Assembly (NCBI RefSeq): GCF_031877795.1
Contig: NC_133955.1
Span: 2,728,001 to 2,792,000, forward strand
Source of the DNA: Strix aluco
Lineage: Eukaryota; Chordata; Aves; Strigiformes; Strigidae
DNA: 64,000 nucleotides
Direction: 5' to 3'
In this document: piece after piece, positions 1 through 10,600 of the stretch
Position numbering within the stretch: the first letter of the stretch is position 1
How the letters are laid out: every line of letters begins with the position of its first letter
Notes under the pieces: generated by a model
Databases searched by the model: none
The model's input: the letters and a program-made list of their open reading frames with translations, nothing else
Told to the model about the DNA's origin: nothing
Position numbers and translations under genes: made by a program

Positions 1-309
1 TTCGTCCTTTGGCTGCTCCCACTGCAGTTCATGGACGGTCTCTGTGTCAAACCCCATTTGAGGGTGCAAGAGACTCTCCCCAGGGAGGGAGCCAAGGGCG
101 ATGGTACATCCACCACCACCGAAATCAGGAGGGACAATGTGCCCCGTCACCCCACGACTCAGAGCTGGGCCTCGGCAGGGCGAGGAGAGAGACATGGCAG
201 AGCATGGGGCTCACCCCCTGGCCCCATCTTTGCTCCCCACATGGTGCGGTCTCTGCCCCACAGCCCAGGGCTACTCCTGCCTCCCTCCCTCTAGGGCTGG
301 ATGAGGCCC

Positions 310-530
310 CCGGGAGAGTCCTACCCCCATGGGGGCTAATAAACCCCAGGGGGGTTCCTGCCCCCCAAGAGAGTTCTCTGCTCCCGCCAGGGGGATTCCT
401 CCCACCCACGTCGTTTTCCCAAGGGGTGTTCCTGCCCCCCCCGGGGGGGATCCTGCCCCCCCAGGTGGGATCCTGCCCCCAGGGGCGGTCTTGCCCCGCC
501 AGGACATTTCTGCCCCCCAGATCCTGCTCT
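310..530. repeat. GC-rich palindromic minisatellite upstream of the promoter
   Basis: About ten degenerate copies of a roughly 20-nt unit lie here. Each has the form TCCTGCCCCCC followed by GGGGGGA, so each copy is nearly self-complementary. Clean copies lie at about 428-480. The runs of G and C on both strands could form hairpins or G-quadruplexes. The long overlapping open frames across this stretch on both strands come from composition and repetition and are not genes. Confidence 0.7.
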
Positions 531-570
531 GCACCCCCAGCCCCCCACCCCCGACCCCCACCTCACCCCA

Positions 571-660
571 CGGGGCGTGGCCACCCTGGAGGGCGTGGCC
601 GGAGGGCGTGGCCAGGCGGGGACGGTGACGCAGTGGGCGGGGCGGGGCGGGCAGCGGGAG
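571..660 (+). promoter_or_regulatory. PPFIA4: TATA-less CpG-rich promoter with KLF and Sp1 boxes
   Basis: Three copies of GGGCGTGGCC (573-582, 591-600, 604-613) are KLF/Sp-type CACCC boxes. A CRE-like TGACGCA lies at 626-632. Three GGGCGG boxes follow at exact 5-nt steps (635-640, 640-645, 645-650). No TATA box is seen. The stretch is CpG-dense and sits directly before a + strand splice donor. It is the strongest promoter-like segment I see upstream of the PPFIA4 start codon, but its assignment to PPFIA4 rests on position and strand only. Confidence 0.6.
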
Positions 661-701
661 GCAGCGGCGGTGGCGGCGGCTTCCAGCGACTTCGGCGGTC
701 G
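655..701 (+). other. PPFIA4: Candidate non-coding first exon of PPFIA4 (5' UTR)
   Basis: A GGC-repeat-rich stretch after the GC boxes ends at a consensus splice donor (G|GTGAGT, intron starting at 702). It contains no usable start codon, as expected for a 5' UTR exon whose gene starts translating in exon 2. The transcription start inside 650-690 cannot be fixed from sequence. The exon could belong to another + strand transcript, but no other coding exon follows before 27298. Confidence 0.5.
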
Positions 702-759
702 GTGAGTGCGGGCGGGGCCGGGCGGCCCCACGCTGCCCACGGGAGATGCTTCGCCCCCC

Positions 760-1100
760 GCGGAGCCGGGCGGAGGATGCTCTGCCCAGTGGGCTCCCCA
801 GTGGGACCGGGCAGGGGATGCTCAGCGCCGCTTCTGCCCCCCTGCTGGGGCTGGACTCGGGGGGCTCTACCCTTTTTGTCTGCCCCCGGGGGTGCTCTTC
901 CCCCTCCCCGAGGGGATGCTCTGCGGCTCCGTGGGGCTGGGCAGCTGCGGCTTTGCTCCCCACTGCCCCTCGGGTGGGGCTGGGCTGGGGATGCTCTGAC
1001 CCTGGGAGGGGGTGCCTGAGTCCGGGGGTGCTTTGTCTCCCACCCCGTTACCCCTTGGAGGGGGTGTCTGAGTCAGGGGGTGTGCTGAGCTCCCCCGTTT
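760..1100. repeat. Degenerate GC-rich repeat downstream of the first exon
   Basis: The phrase GGGGATGCTC with small variants recurs at about 774, 816, 914 and 987. It alternates with C-rich segments, and related GGGGGTGYCTGAGT copies follow at about 1010 and 1065. This looks like a decayed minisatellite of variable unit length. It creates long spurious open frames on both strands. Confidence 0.45.
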
Positions 1101-1589
1101 CCCTTGGGTGGAGTCTGAGCTGGGGGGATGTCATCCTCCCCCCAAGCTGGGTTGTGGCGGTGACTTGCTGTCCCCCGACATTACCCCCAGGCCGGGCATC
1201 TGAGCCAAGGAGTTGCTCATCCCCCCACACCACCGGCCCTAGGCAGATGTGCTGCCACGTCCCCGCTGGGTGTGCAGGCAGGAGGGGTGAAGGGTGGACA
1301 CATCCACCCCCCCGGAGGCTGCATGGTATGGAGGAGAGGAGCAGTGATTCCTCCAACCCAGGCATGGGGAGGGGGGTTCCTTGATTTTCAGCTGCTCTCT
1401 GCCCCTGACAGCCCCCCAATATGGTCCCAAGCTGTCCCTTTGCACCCCTCCTCCTCCCCATGCTTTCACCATACGCTGAGGGGGAGGGCAGGCTTCCCGA
1501 TCCTATCCTGGCCTTCTCCTGCTCCTCTGGTTTCCCAGCGCCGTATCCTCCCGCCTCCCTTAGTACTGTCTCCAGCCCTCCAGCATCCG

Positions 1590-1890
1590 CCCTGCGAGCA
1601 TCCACCCAGTGCCGAGCTCTGGGCTGTATCAGTCCCACTGAGCATCTGCCTGGCACTGAGCTCCGGGCTGGACCGGCTCCTGGGGGTACTCGCTAGACTG
1701 AAGCTTGTGGGGCTGGTTCAGCCCAGAGCTCGCCACCAGGTAAATGCTTGCCACCAGGTAAATGCTTGCCAAGCTGGTCCAGCTCTTAACTGGGCAGATG
1801 CTCACTAAGCTGGTCCAGCCTGGACATTGGCACAGGGCAGATGCCCACTGCGCCTGGGGCTGGATCAGCCCGGTGAGCATCTGGCCAGCT
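1590..1890. repeat. Degenerate minisatellite with a perfect 18-bp doublet
   Basis: A roughly 45-50-nt motif built around GAGCATCTGCC and GGGCTGGATCAG recurs with much divergence. Inside it the 18-mer GCCACCAGGTAAATGCTT occurs twice in perfect tandem at about 1732-1767. The open frames here are repeat-driven. Confidence 0.5.
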
Positions 1891-4800
1891 TGGCTAGCTC
1901 CAGCTGTGCTCACACTGGTTCCCATCCTCAGTCGGCTGGTGCCGTCTCGTCATGGCCACGGCAAGCTGCCTCCAGACACCGTGATTTTCTCCTGAATAAC
2001 ACCAGCCTTTAAGGGCTTGTTTATCCCCTAAATTACATCATTATAACAGCAATTGGCTTAGGAAGCCGGGTTTTGTTAAAGCTGTGCAAAACCTTCTGGG
2101 GACATCCTGGTTTTGGCCAAATCAGGGTTGGCAAAGTATTCATTTAAGCTCGTTTGCCACCATCTGCTCGTATGCTGGAATGATGTTCTCCTGGTGCATT
2201 TGACACCACTGTGCCACTTCACAAGCACAAGCTGGTACAGAGGCAAGGTGTGAGCTGGAGTTTGGTACCTGGATGAACATGCCTGTGTGGTTCAGGAATT
2301 TCTTGGCTGCGGTGCTGTCGGGGCTTTAGAGGAGATGGAAAATTGCTGTCTTTGTAGCTCTGATGATCTGGGAGTCTCGGGTATCTGTGCTCTTGGGAAT
2401 GCCACGATGTGCTGCTCCCTGTGTCTCAGGACAGTGCTGGTTGGGAAGCAGAACTGATCTCTGGGGACTTCCTTGTAGATTTGTCAGGGAACCACCAGCA
2501 CAGGTTGCTGGTTCTGTCCCCCCAGCACCCAGAGATGCTCAGGTGCATGGATGACTTCCCAGTTTCAGTGGTTGCTCCTCCTGCATCTCTTTTCCAGGAG
2601 ACAGACGAAGGTTGTCTGGGACCTGTATCACCGACTGGAGGGTAGGGGGGAGCCCCCAAACTGGCAGGTTCCTGAGACACCAGTGGTGGGTGGGACTGAT
2701 GGACGGATCTGGCTCTCTGGGACAGCCAGCTCAGCTGTGGCTTGGCAGATGTAGGATTAAATGACTCGTCCATCTCTGTGCAGCTTTCTGGCTTCATGGC
2801 GAGGGTGAGTGGGTCTTGCTCTGCACTGGTGGCTCGGTCCAGCTGTGCCTCGGCACTTGCCAACTGTTGAAGTGCAGATGCTGAGGGATTGAACCTGCTG
2901 GAGAGTTGAGTTCCTGCCTGTTTCAATTGTCTCAGAAGATGTCATGAGTAAACACCACCCTGAAAACCTCCACGTCTGTATCTTTTGAGGGCCCTTTTTG
3001 CAAGCCTTGCCCTTTCAGGCAACTCCCACTGGGGTGCAGGGGCATAGGGACAGGGATGAGGACGGTGGTGTGAGGAGGAGGGGGCTGAGTGAGTGAGAAC
3101 TGGGCGGGTGATGGGGTTGTGGTGTGCTGGGTGGGAAGATCGTGGCTGTGAGTCCGTGATGGGAAAGAGCTGGGAGTTTGTGCTGAAGTTGCGGGGAGAC
3201 AGCCCTGGAACCTCAGAGGGTGCTGAACCCAAACTGAGACCCAACTGGAAATGCTTCTGGAGGTCTCCAGTCTCTGGGGACAGGAGCAATTTTGGAATGA
3301 GTGTCTGTCTACTGCGTGGGCAGGGCTATTTCATGTTTTCCAGCAAAGCAGAAGGATACTGGATTCTTTAGCAAACATGGAAACCTTATTTTACAATTAA
3401 TTTCCTTCTAAAGAATGTTTTGGTGAGTCTGAGGTTTCCCAGGTGGCTCCTAAAAGTGAGCTGGGACATCTCTGGGCTATTAACTGGAGGGAAAGAATGT
3501 TGGATCCGTTGCCTGGCTTTTCTTCCCAGAGAGGCATAAAATGCAATAAGAGCCCCCCCACTTTACAGATGCTTTCTGTGAAATGCCAAGCACCAAGTGT
3601 GGGGGTGACAGTTCTGATCAAGGTCTTGACCGAGCTTGATGGGCTCTGGTGTGGCCTTCGCAGGTAGGTCCAAGCCCTTGCCAGGCTCCTGAGGGACGTG
3701 GTTGGGAGTTTTCAGTGCTTAAAGGTCTCCTCTGCGAGCAAATGATGCCAAAAGGCTTGGAGGTGGCTGCACGTGTGGGTGTGCTCACACGAGCTGGCAT
3801 TTGGGAGGGAGGAGGGGAAAATATCACATGAAACAACTGCAGCATTGGGGGACAGGTCTGCATTTGGGCCCATCTGGAGCAGAAGTAGTGAAAAATGATT
3901 CAAGGCTCTCTGTTAAAGAAAGTTGCGCTGATACAATTGGATTTTACTTCTGTTTGTGTTGTGGTCAAGCCGGTTAAAATCCTTGTGGGGGCATCGTAAA
4001 GCCTTCTCTTTAATTTGCACAGTGAGGATACCCTAAAGAATGAAATGGGTGTTCATCTCAATTATTTTTGCACAAAGCCATGCATGGAGCAGCTCTGCCT
4101 GCCCCCCAGCCCCAGTGCAGAGATTTCCATCCTGCAGCGGGGAGGTGGAGGGATCTTGGAGCTGGGTGCCAAACCTTCTCCAAAAGACAGGGCCAGGAGA
4201 GGACTGACCCTGTGTCCTCCAAGTCCCCCTTCTTTTCCTGAATCTCCACCTTGGTGTTTTAAATCAGCTCACAGGTCGCTGTCTCCAGCACTGTAATCCT
4301 GCAGGACTGACAAGGCTGGAATTTATCTGAAATGCAGATTATTATTTTTTTTTCAGCTCCGGGTTTTCAGTTTCTGCCACGCTTCTCTTAGCAAGCGCAA
4401 GGAGGTACCGGCTGGGTGGCTGCCTTTAATTGCATCAAAAGAAAAAAAAAAAAGAAAACAAGTGGCAGATGAGAGCTCATTTCCCCCATCCTCCTGTCCA
4501 TTGCGACTGATTTCCAGGAGAGGGCAGTTCCCAGGGTTTTTTGCTGCGTGATGCCTCCTCTCTCCCCTGCAGCCTCCAAGCCAGCATCCACAGTGCTGAG
4601 CCCCAGCCGCTGCGCGTGGGTCGTGGAGGCAGTGCATGCCGGGGCATGGGCCCAGCTCCTCCACGGGGACACAAGATGTTGACAGCATGTGGCCGATTTC
4701 TTTAAATAGCGAGCGCTGTGCCGCGGGGATGTGCAGCAGGGAAGGATGCTCTTCCCCCCTGGCCTCTCCATCCAGCTGCCCGGAGGGGAGAGGATCCATT

Positions 4801-7079
4801 GCCAGGGCAGGATGGCACATCAGGGGAAGCGACCCCCTCCCAAAATTGCTGCTCATCCACCAGGCGCATTGATTTAAAGCCCTCGTTTCCACCCTTTCTT
4901 GGTAGATAGCAATTTTCTCCTTAATTACAGATGGGTTTTACCTCCCCGGCCAGCATCGTTTGTGATGTGACTAATGTGCTGGGACAGAAGAAACGCGCTG
5001 CTGTGGGGCTGGCGGCAGCGCGGTGCCCTGCGGGGTTCGATAGCCAAGAGGTAGGAGCTGGGCTGCACGTTGGATGGCAGAGCCTGGGGAAAGGGGGATG
5101 CTTGGCTGCACTGCCAGCTCAACACTTACCTTTCCGAGAGTCTCTTTAATGCAGTACATCCTCAAACAGATCCTCTCCTGCCAAAGCCTGGCCTTTCTGG
5201 CTTCCAAAATCGGAAAGGGTGTTTATAGCCTTGCTGTGGCATTAACACAGGTGTCGTAAACCTGATCTCACGCTCTTAATCATGAATTAAATAGGCTTGA
5301 TGGTGGTGCCTACCACTATTCTCCGTGCATAAATTCATGGTGCCAGGGGCTGCAGACAGTGAGGGTAAAGATGGGCTTGTACAAAGTTTACAGCCTCCAT
5401 AATCCAGTTAATCTGCACTGTAATTCAGTGCCTGGCAGCTGTACTAACTAGATCTTGGCCTCTTTCTAGCATCCCCCCCAAACTGTTTTGCAGGAAGGAG
5501 TCAGAAAAGGTCCAGAGGTTATTTTTGGCTGTTGCTGATTTATTCACACACTGATCAGCCAGGAGAGGAAGTTATTCTGGTTCCAAACTGTCCCACATAA
5601 TGCGCAAGTACCTTGTGCGAGTGTGATTTCTCCAGGCGAGGTTGCAAGGTGACGTTCTTGTTTTGGGGAGCGAGCTCTCATAAAGCACCTTGATGGCTCA
5701 TTGTCCTGTGAGCCCGCTCAGGGAGCTCAAATCAGGCCAGAGCCCCACAGCCAGGCAATACAAGCCCTGCACCCTCCTGTCCTTGGTCCGTAGGGGATAG
5801 ACCTGAGCCCTGTGTCCCTGGGGTGGTGGAAAGCACTGTGCCTTGAAATTGCTGCTCCATCCAAGGGAGCACCTGTCTAGATTGTGGGTCTCTCTGGGCG
5901 AGACCTGGGTTTAGGGAGTGCAGGACAGCGTTTCAAGGCTTAGTTTGGGCACGGCATCGTTTTGAGGCTCAGGAAGCGCTGCGGTGTCTTAGCCAGTTTC
6001 TCTGCAGGGTGAGGTAGCTGTGGTGCTGCTGAATGTCTTCTCCCTGTGCTTGCTTTCCCTGGCATGCTGTGAAGCTGAGTTCCTCGCTCTCAGGAAGGGG
6101 TGATGGAAATGAAGTCTGAGAGTGGCACGGCCAGATCCTGCTTTTCTCCTGTGTCTGCACAAGAGATTGTTTCTGTGGGGCTTCCTGTTGTTGCCGCAGC
6201 TGGTTTCTGGCCCAGGCTAGTGGGGTTCAGCCAGGGTGGGCATCACAGGGACGTGGCATTGCTGGTGCCTTTGCCATCCCGTTGTGCTGGTAACATGTTT
6301 CCCACCCCAGCTGAGGATGGCATCGCTGTCAGCTGCATCCCCCCCCAGAGGTGCCGGCTCCAGCGGAGATCCTGTCCCTGTGCCACCCTCGTCGTTGCTG
6401 TGGCTGGGGTGTGTCAGCAGTGGTGATGTCCAACCATGGATGCACTGCTGGCATGGCGAAGGGGGACCTGATCCCCACATCTCCTGCAGCGAGGAGGCAG
6501 GCAGGGCCGAGTCTACATGGCGAAAGCGAGCAGGGTGTTTGGGCAGCCTGGGGAGGATTGCGAGAGGCTTTGTGGGGGCAGAGGAGCTGCAAACCCAAGC
6601 CCCTAAAGGACCCATGGAGGTGCTGAGCAAACCAAATGTTGGGTGCTGCTTTGCCGCTTGGAAAACCAGGCTGTGCTACAGAGTGGATGGGTGGAAGTCC
6701 TGGAGATCCCCATCTGCCTGCTAAGAGTTGCTGTCCTCAGTCCTCCAGCATCACAGCGCCTGGAGGCAGGTGCCCGCGAGGTTCATTGGGACACAGGGGA
6801 CAGAGCGGGGTGTCTAATGTCACTGCCAGCATCTCTGGAGAGACACCTCCCTGAACCCTTCCCAGGGCTTGGGCTTTTCAGTCATCATGTGCAGAATAAT
6901 ATGGCTTAACTCATTTTAACCCATTAAGTGTTTAATTGGAGCCAGACGGCTCGTCTCTTCTGATCTGAGCTGCCTTTCCTTTGAGCCAGGATCCAGAAGG
7001 GCTTTGCTTCGCTGCTGTTACCTGTCTGATATCCAGATGTGCCACCGAGAGCAGCTAGTGTTTGATGGAGAGAAGACTT

Positions 7080-7610
7080 CTCTTTCCTCCTCCCCAGCAT
7101 CAAAACATGGATGATAATCACTCGACTGTTGGCAACACTCAGGGGCTGCCATATTAAAAAAAGAGCATTTTTTTCCCCTTTTGATCATCTGCTTCTGTTA
7201 ATTTAGTTACAAGACTTTTGCAGTGGCCATTTTTGGAGATGGCAATCAGAGCATCTCTGCAAGCAGAAATGGCTTTCCTTCTGCGTGTCCTTTGTGTTTA
7301 CACTTATATAAAGAAATTTTGTCTCTTAAAATGAAGCTGAAATAAGCCCCAGCATTGCTGATCACTGCATGGCTCTTCATGAGTGCTGGTGTCACTTTCA
7401 AATCACACGTCGTCAATAAATCTAATTCTAACTGCCCTGCAGCAAATGGCATCAGCCTGCACTTTGAGATCTCTCCCACACGTACTCCCGCTGCCTAAAA
7501 ATACCAGTGCTTTAATTCTCAAATGACTTGGCTATTGTACAGCCACCATTTTTTATTTAAATATTGCTGCATGCCTCAGTGCAGGACATCTGTTACGCTA
7601 CAAAGGGTGA
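7080..7610. promoter_or_regulatory. AT-rich island in intron 1, candidate enhancer
   Basis: This stretch is clearly AT-richer than its surroundings. It includes a MEF2-like CTAAAAATAC (7495-7504) and several TTAAT/ATTTAAAT elements. The composition is typical of conserved non-coding elements in GC-rich avian introns. There is no direct evidence of function, and it could equally be neutral sequence. Confidence 0.2.
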
Positions 7611-10600
7611 AATCCTGCTTTCAAGATCTGGCCTTTAAGTAACGCAGCGGCTGTGTAGATCTTTGGGGTAAATGAACATTTATTACTTTTACTCTCCTTG
7701 CTGTGAGGTGTGTTAATCAGGGGTGCAGCAGTGTTCAGGGAAGCAGAGTCCAGGAGGGGAAACTCATCCCTGCTGTGGCATCAAGCAACACCCCCCCCAA
7801 AACTCATCCTTTCACCAAGGAGATGGACCCTCAGCAGCCGCCAAAGAAAATGCCATCCTTGCTGGTGGCCTTCCCGGGGAAGGGCTGGCCACGTGTGCTG
7901 GCAGTGGCCAGCGAGGGCTGTTCTCAGGACAGGGCATGGGAAAGGCACTTCCAAAATCCCTTCCAGCCCAATACCAGAACCCTCCAGCATTACCCACGGG
8001 GATGCTCTCGTGTCCAAATCGCTGCATGCTTTAGGAGCTGTCGAAAACGCAGTGTATTGCACTTCATCCCTGTTAACCCTCCATGTGTGTGTCCCAGATG
8101 TCTATTCCATCCTCTTTGCAGTAAATATATAATTTACATTTACATGTCTGGCTTTGAGATGTGTAATACAGGGAAGGGGACTGACTGCTTTGGTTTGAGC
8201 AGCTGGGTCTCTTTAATGGGTAAATGCAAAGGGCATGCTGGTGTTTGCAGTTCATACAGGGCACTGGGCACACCAGTGTGTAACTCAGAAGCAAACAGGC
8301 TTTTCCTCCAGCAGATTTCAGCCCCTTGACCTTACTGGCTTGCTGGCAGGGCAGGGAGAGCTCATCGGTTGGTCTGTGAATGAAGCCAAGGGCTAATGTC
8401 ACATGCTGTGATCTTGGGGTGAAGTGGCAAACTGGCTTTACTGGCTTTGTGGCATTGACTGGGGGATTTTGAAGCAGTGCTGGATGCGGTGGGTGTGAAA
8501 ACTGAGGTTTAGCATAGCTGGGAGGTGCTGAGGCTATAAAACATGAGTGATGCTCTAAATGGATGTGTTTCTTTAGAAGACTGTGGATTGAAGGTATTTG
8601 GATTTTCCTCTCTCCATCTCCATGCGATAAACCCTTATGCTGCTGGCGGAGCTCGTTTCTGAGCTGTGGGTGCAGCCTGGAGCAGTGGGTGAGCACAGGC
8701 TCAAGGCACACACAGCTCTTGGGGTTGACTGGTAGCTAGGAGTCCTACACCCTGCCTCAGTGTGGTTCAGCCATGGATCCAAGCACTGATAATTCCCCCA
8801 GTCTTGCAAAAAAGAAAAAATAAATTATTTTGGAGGCTGTAAAGGTGAGGAAACGAGCCACCAACGCTGCATAGCTGACAGATACTGGCCGCTTGGTTTC
8901 TACCTCTCTCCACTGCAAGTAGGAGGAAATCCAACCACTGGAGATGCCAGGGAGGTGCTGGCACTGCCCTGGGGTGGAGATGAGTGTAGTGACCCATCAG
9001 GAAGAGCCGCCCTGGTCTGTCAGACCAAGATGTGGCAGGTCCTCCATCACTCAGTGCCTGGACTTTCTCCTTCTAAGGACTGTTGGCTCCACATGGGCTG
9101 ACCTGGTGTGCCTCGAAATGCCAAAAGAATGCCAAAATGCAGAGAAGGAAGCAGAAGGACCTTTCCATGCTGCTGCCTTCACCCTGAGCTTTTTTCCCCC
9201 TCTTTTCTTCAGTGCAGGTGTGTACACAAGGAGTGCAACCATGTAATTGCAGGTGAGCTGGATGTTTGCCTGAGCCTGTTCTCCCAAAAGTGTGAGATTT
9301 TGCAGGACTTATCCCCAAATGATCAGGAGCTGCTTGTGAGCACCCAGGTTAAGCAGTCTCTGGGGCAGCTGGGACCTCCATGATCTCCTGTTGCCCCTCT
9401 CCATCCCCATTGGCTTGGATTAAGCCTGATCTGCTCTGAGGCAATTGCCAAGTGCACTTGATGGTACCCAAAGTGTTCATAAATCTGTGAGGACTCGTGG
9501 GTACAGGACGGGTGCTGATAACACCAGTAGCCACAGCAGGCTGGCTGGGGAGAGCTGGTCCGGACTGGTGGTGGTGGGAGGATGCTGCTAAAGAGAAGGA
9601 GATGGTGGCCACTGTGGTGGCTTTATTGCCTCTATATCTTCCTCCAAAGATGATGGTCTGGGTTTGAAAGAGCCCAGCCTCTGTGCAGCTGCAGCTCCCA
9701 GCTCCCTGCCAGCCTCAACCTTGCTCCAGCAGGGAGATGCGTGAGGTTTGGCTCTCACTTCTTGTTTTACAAAAAGCGAATATTGTCAGATTGAGAGCAA
9801 CTCTGGTCATACTGTGTGCATATTAATGTGGAGCCCAGGCAGGGCTTGGTACACATGTGTCTGCCTCCGTGGATAGCCGGGGCGGGAGCTGGTATATGCA
9901 CGTTGGGGTCTCTGCTGGGTTCAGAGGGATGTTATCTGCAAACGCAGCTCACAAGACAGCTGGGGAAGTGGTGGAGAGAGATGCCAAGAGGGGAGGCTGC
10001 CGTGAGGAATCTGAGTTGCTCCTGCCTGCAAAACTCCTCACGCCGCTGCTTGTGAGATGCCGGAGAGACAAATCGGCTGGGGGAAAGAGGCTTTGTGTCA
10101 GCACTGGAAGAGCAAGAGCAGTGTGACTTCAGCTCAACCTCCCAGGCTGGGATGGAGCTGCCTTTGCTCTGGAGCAGGAGCCAGCAAGCCCACAACGGTG
10201 TGTGACACTGATACAGCCCAGACGCTCCTCTCCCCGGCCATCACCGTGGCAGCCTGAAAAAGCCGGGGCCGCGTGAGGCCGCACTTGCCTAACATGGGCA
10301 CTGGCTGCTGCCAGCTACCATTGGCTGCGATGGTTCAGCTCCTCTGAAGGCAGAATGGTCTCCAGGGGTCAGAGGCGTGGGTTTCCCCTCGCAGGGTGAT
10401 GCTTGCGGGGATGCCAAAGGGACTGCTCAGTTTGCTCTTCCGCTTGGGATTCTGGCAGCTGGGTTCCCGGCCGTGCCGATGGCGCCGCAAGTACCCTGAG
10501 AAAACAAGGTAGCATCCACGCTCCTCTCCTCGGGCAGTCAGAGCCGGGACCCTGCGATGTTGTACAGCGGTAATGTGGCTGGGGGCGACAGGAGAGTGGA

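Noticed and set aside
9-1019. Long open frames on both strands, up to 336 codons, at the left end
   Set aside because: They overlap on opposite strands, follow GC-rich repeats, have Pro/Gly/Arg composition and no domain. The real signal there is a promoter and a minisatellite.
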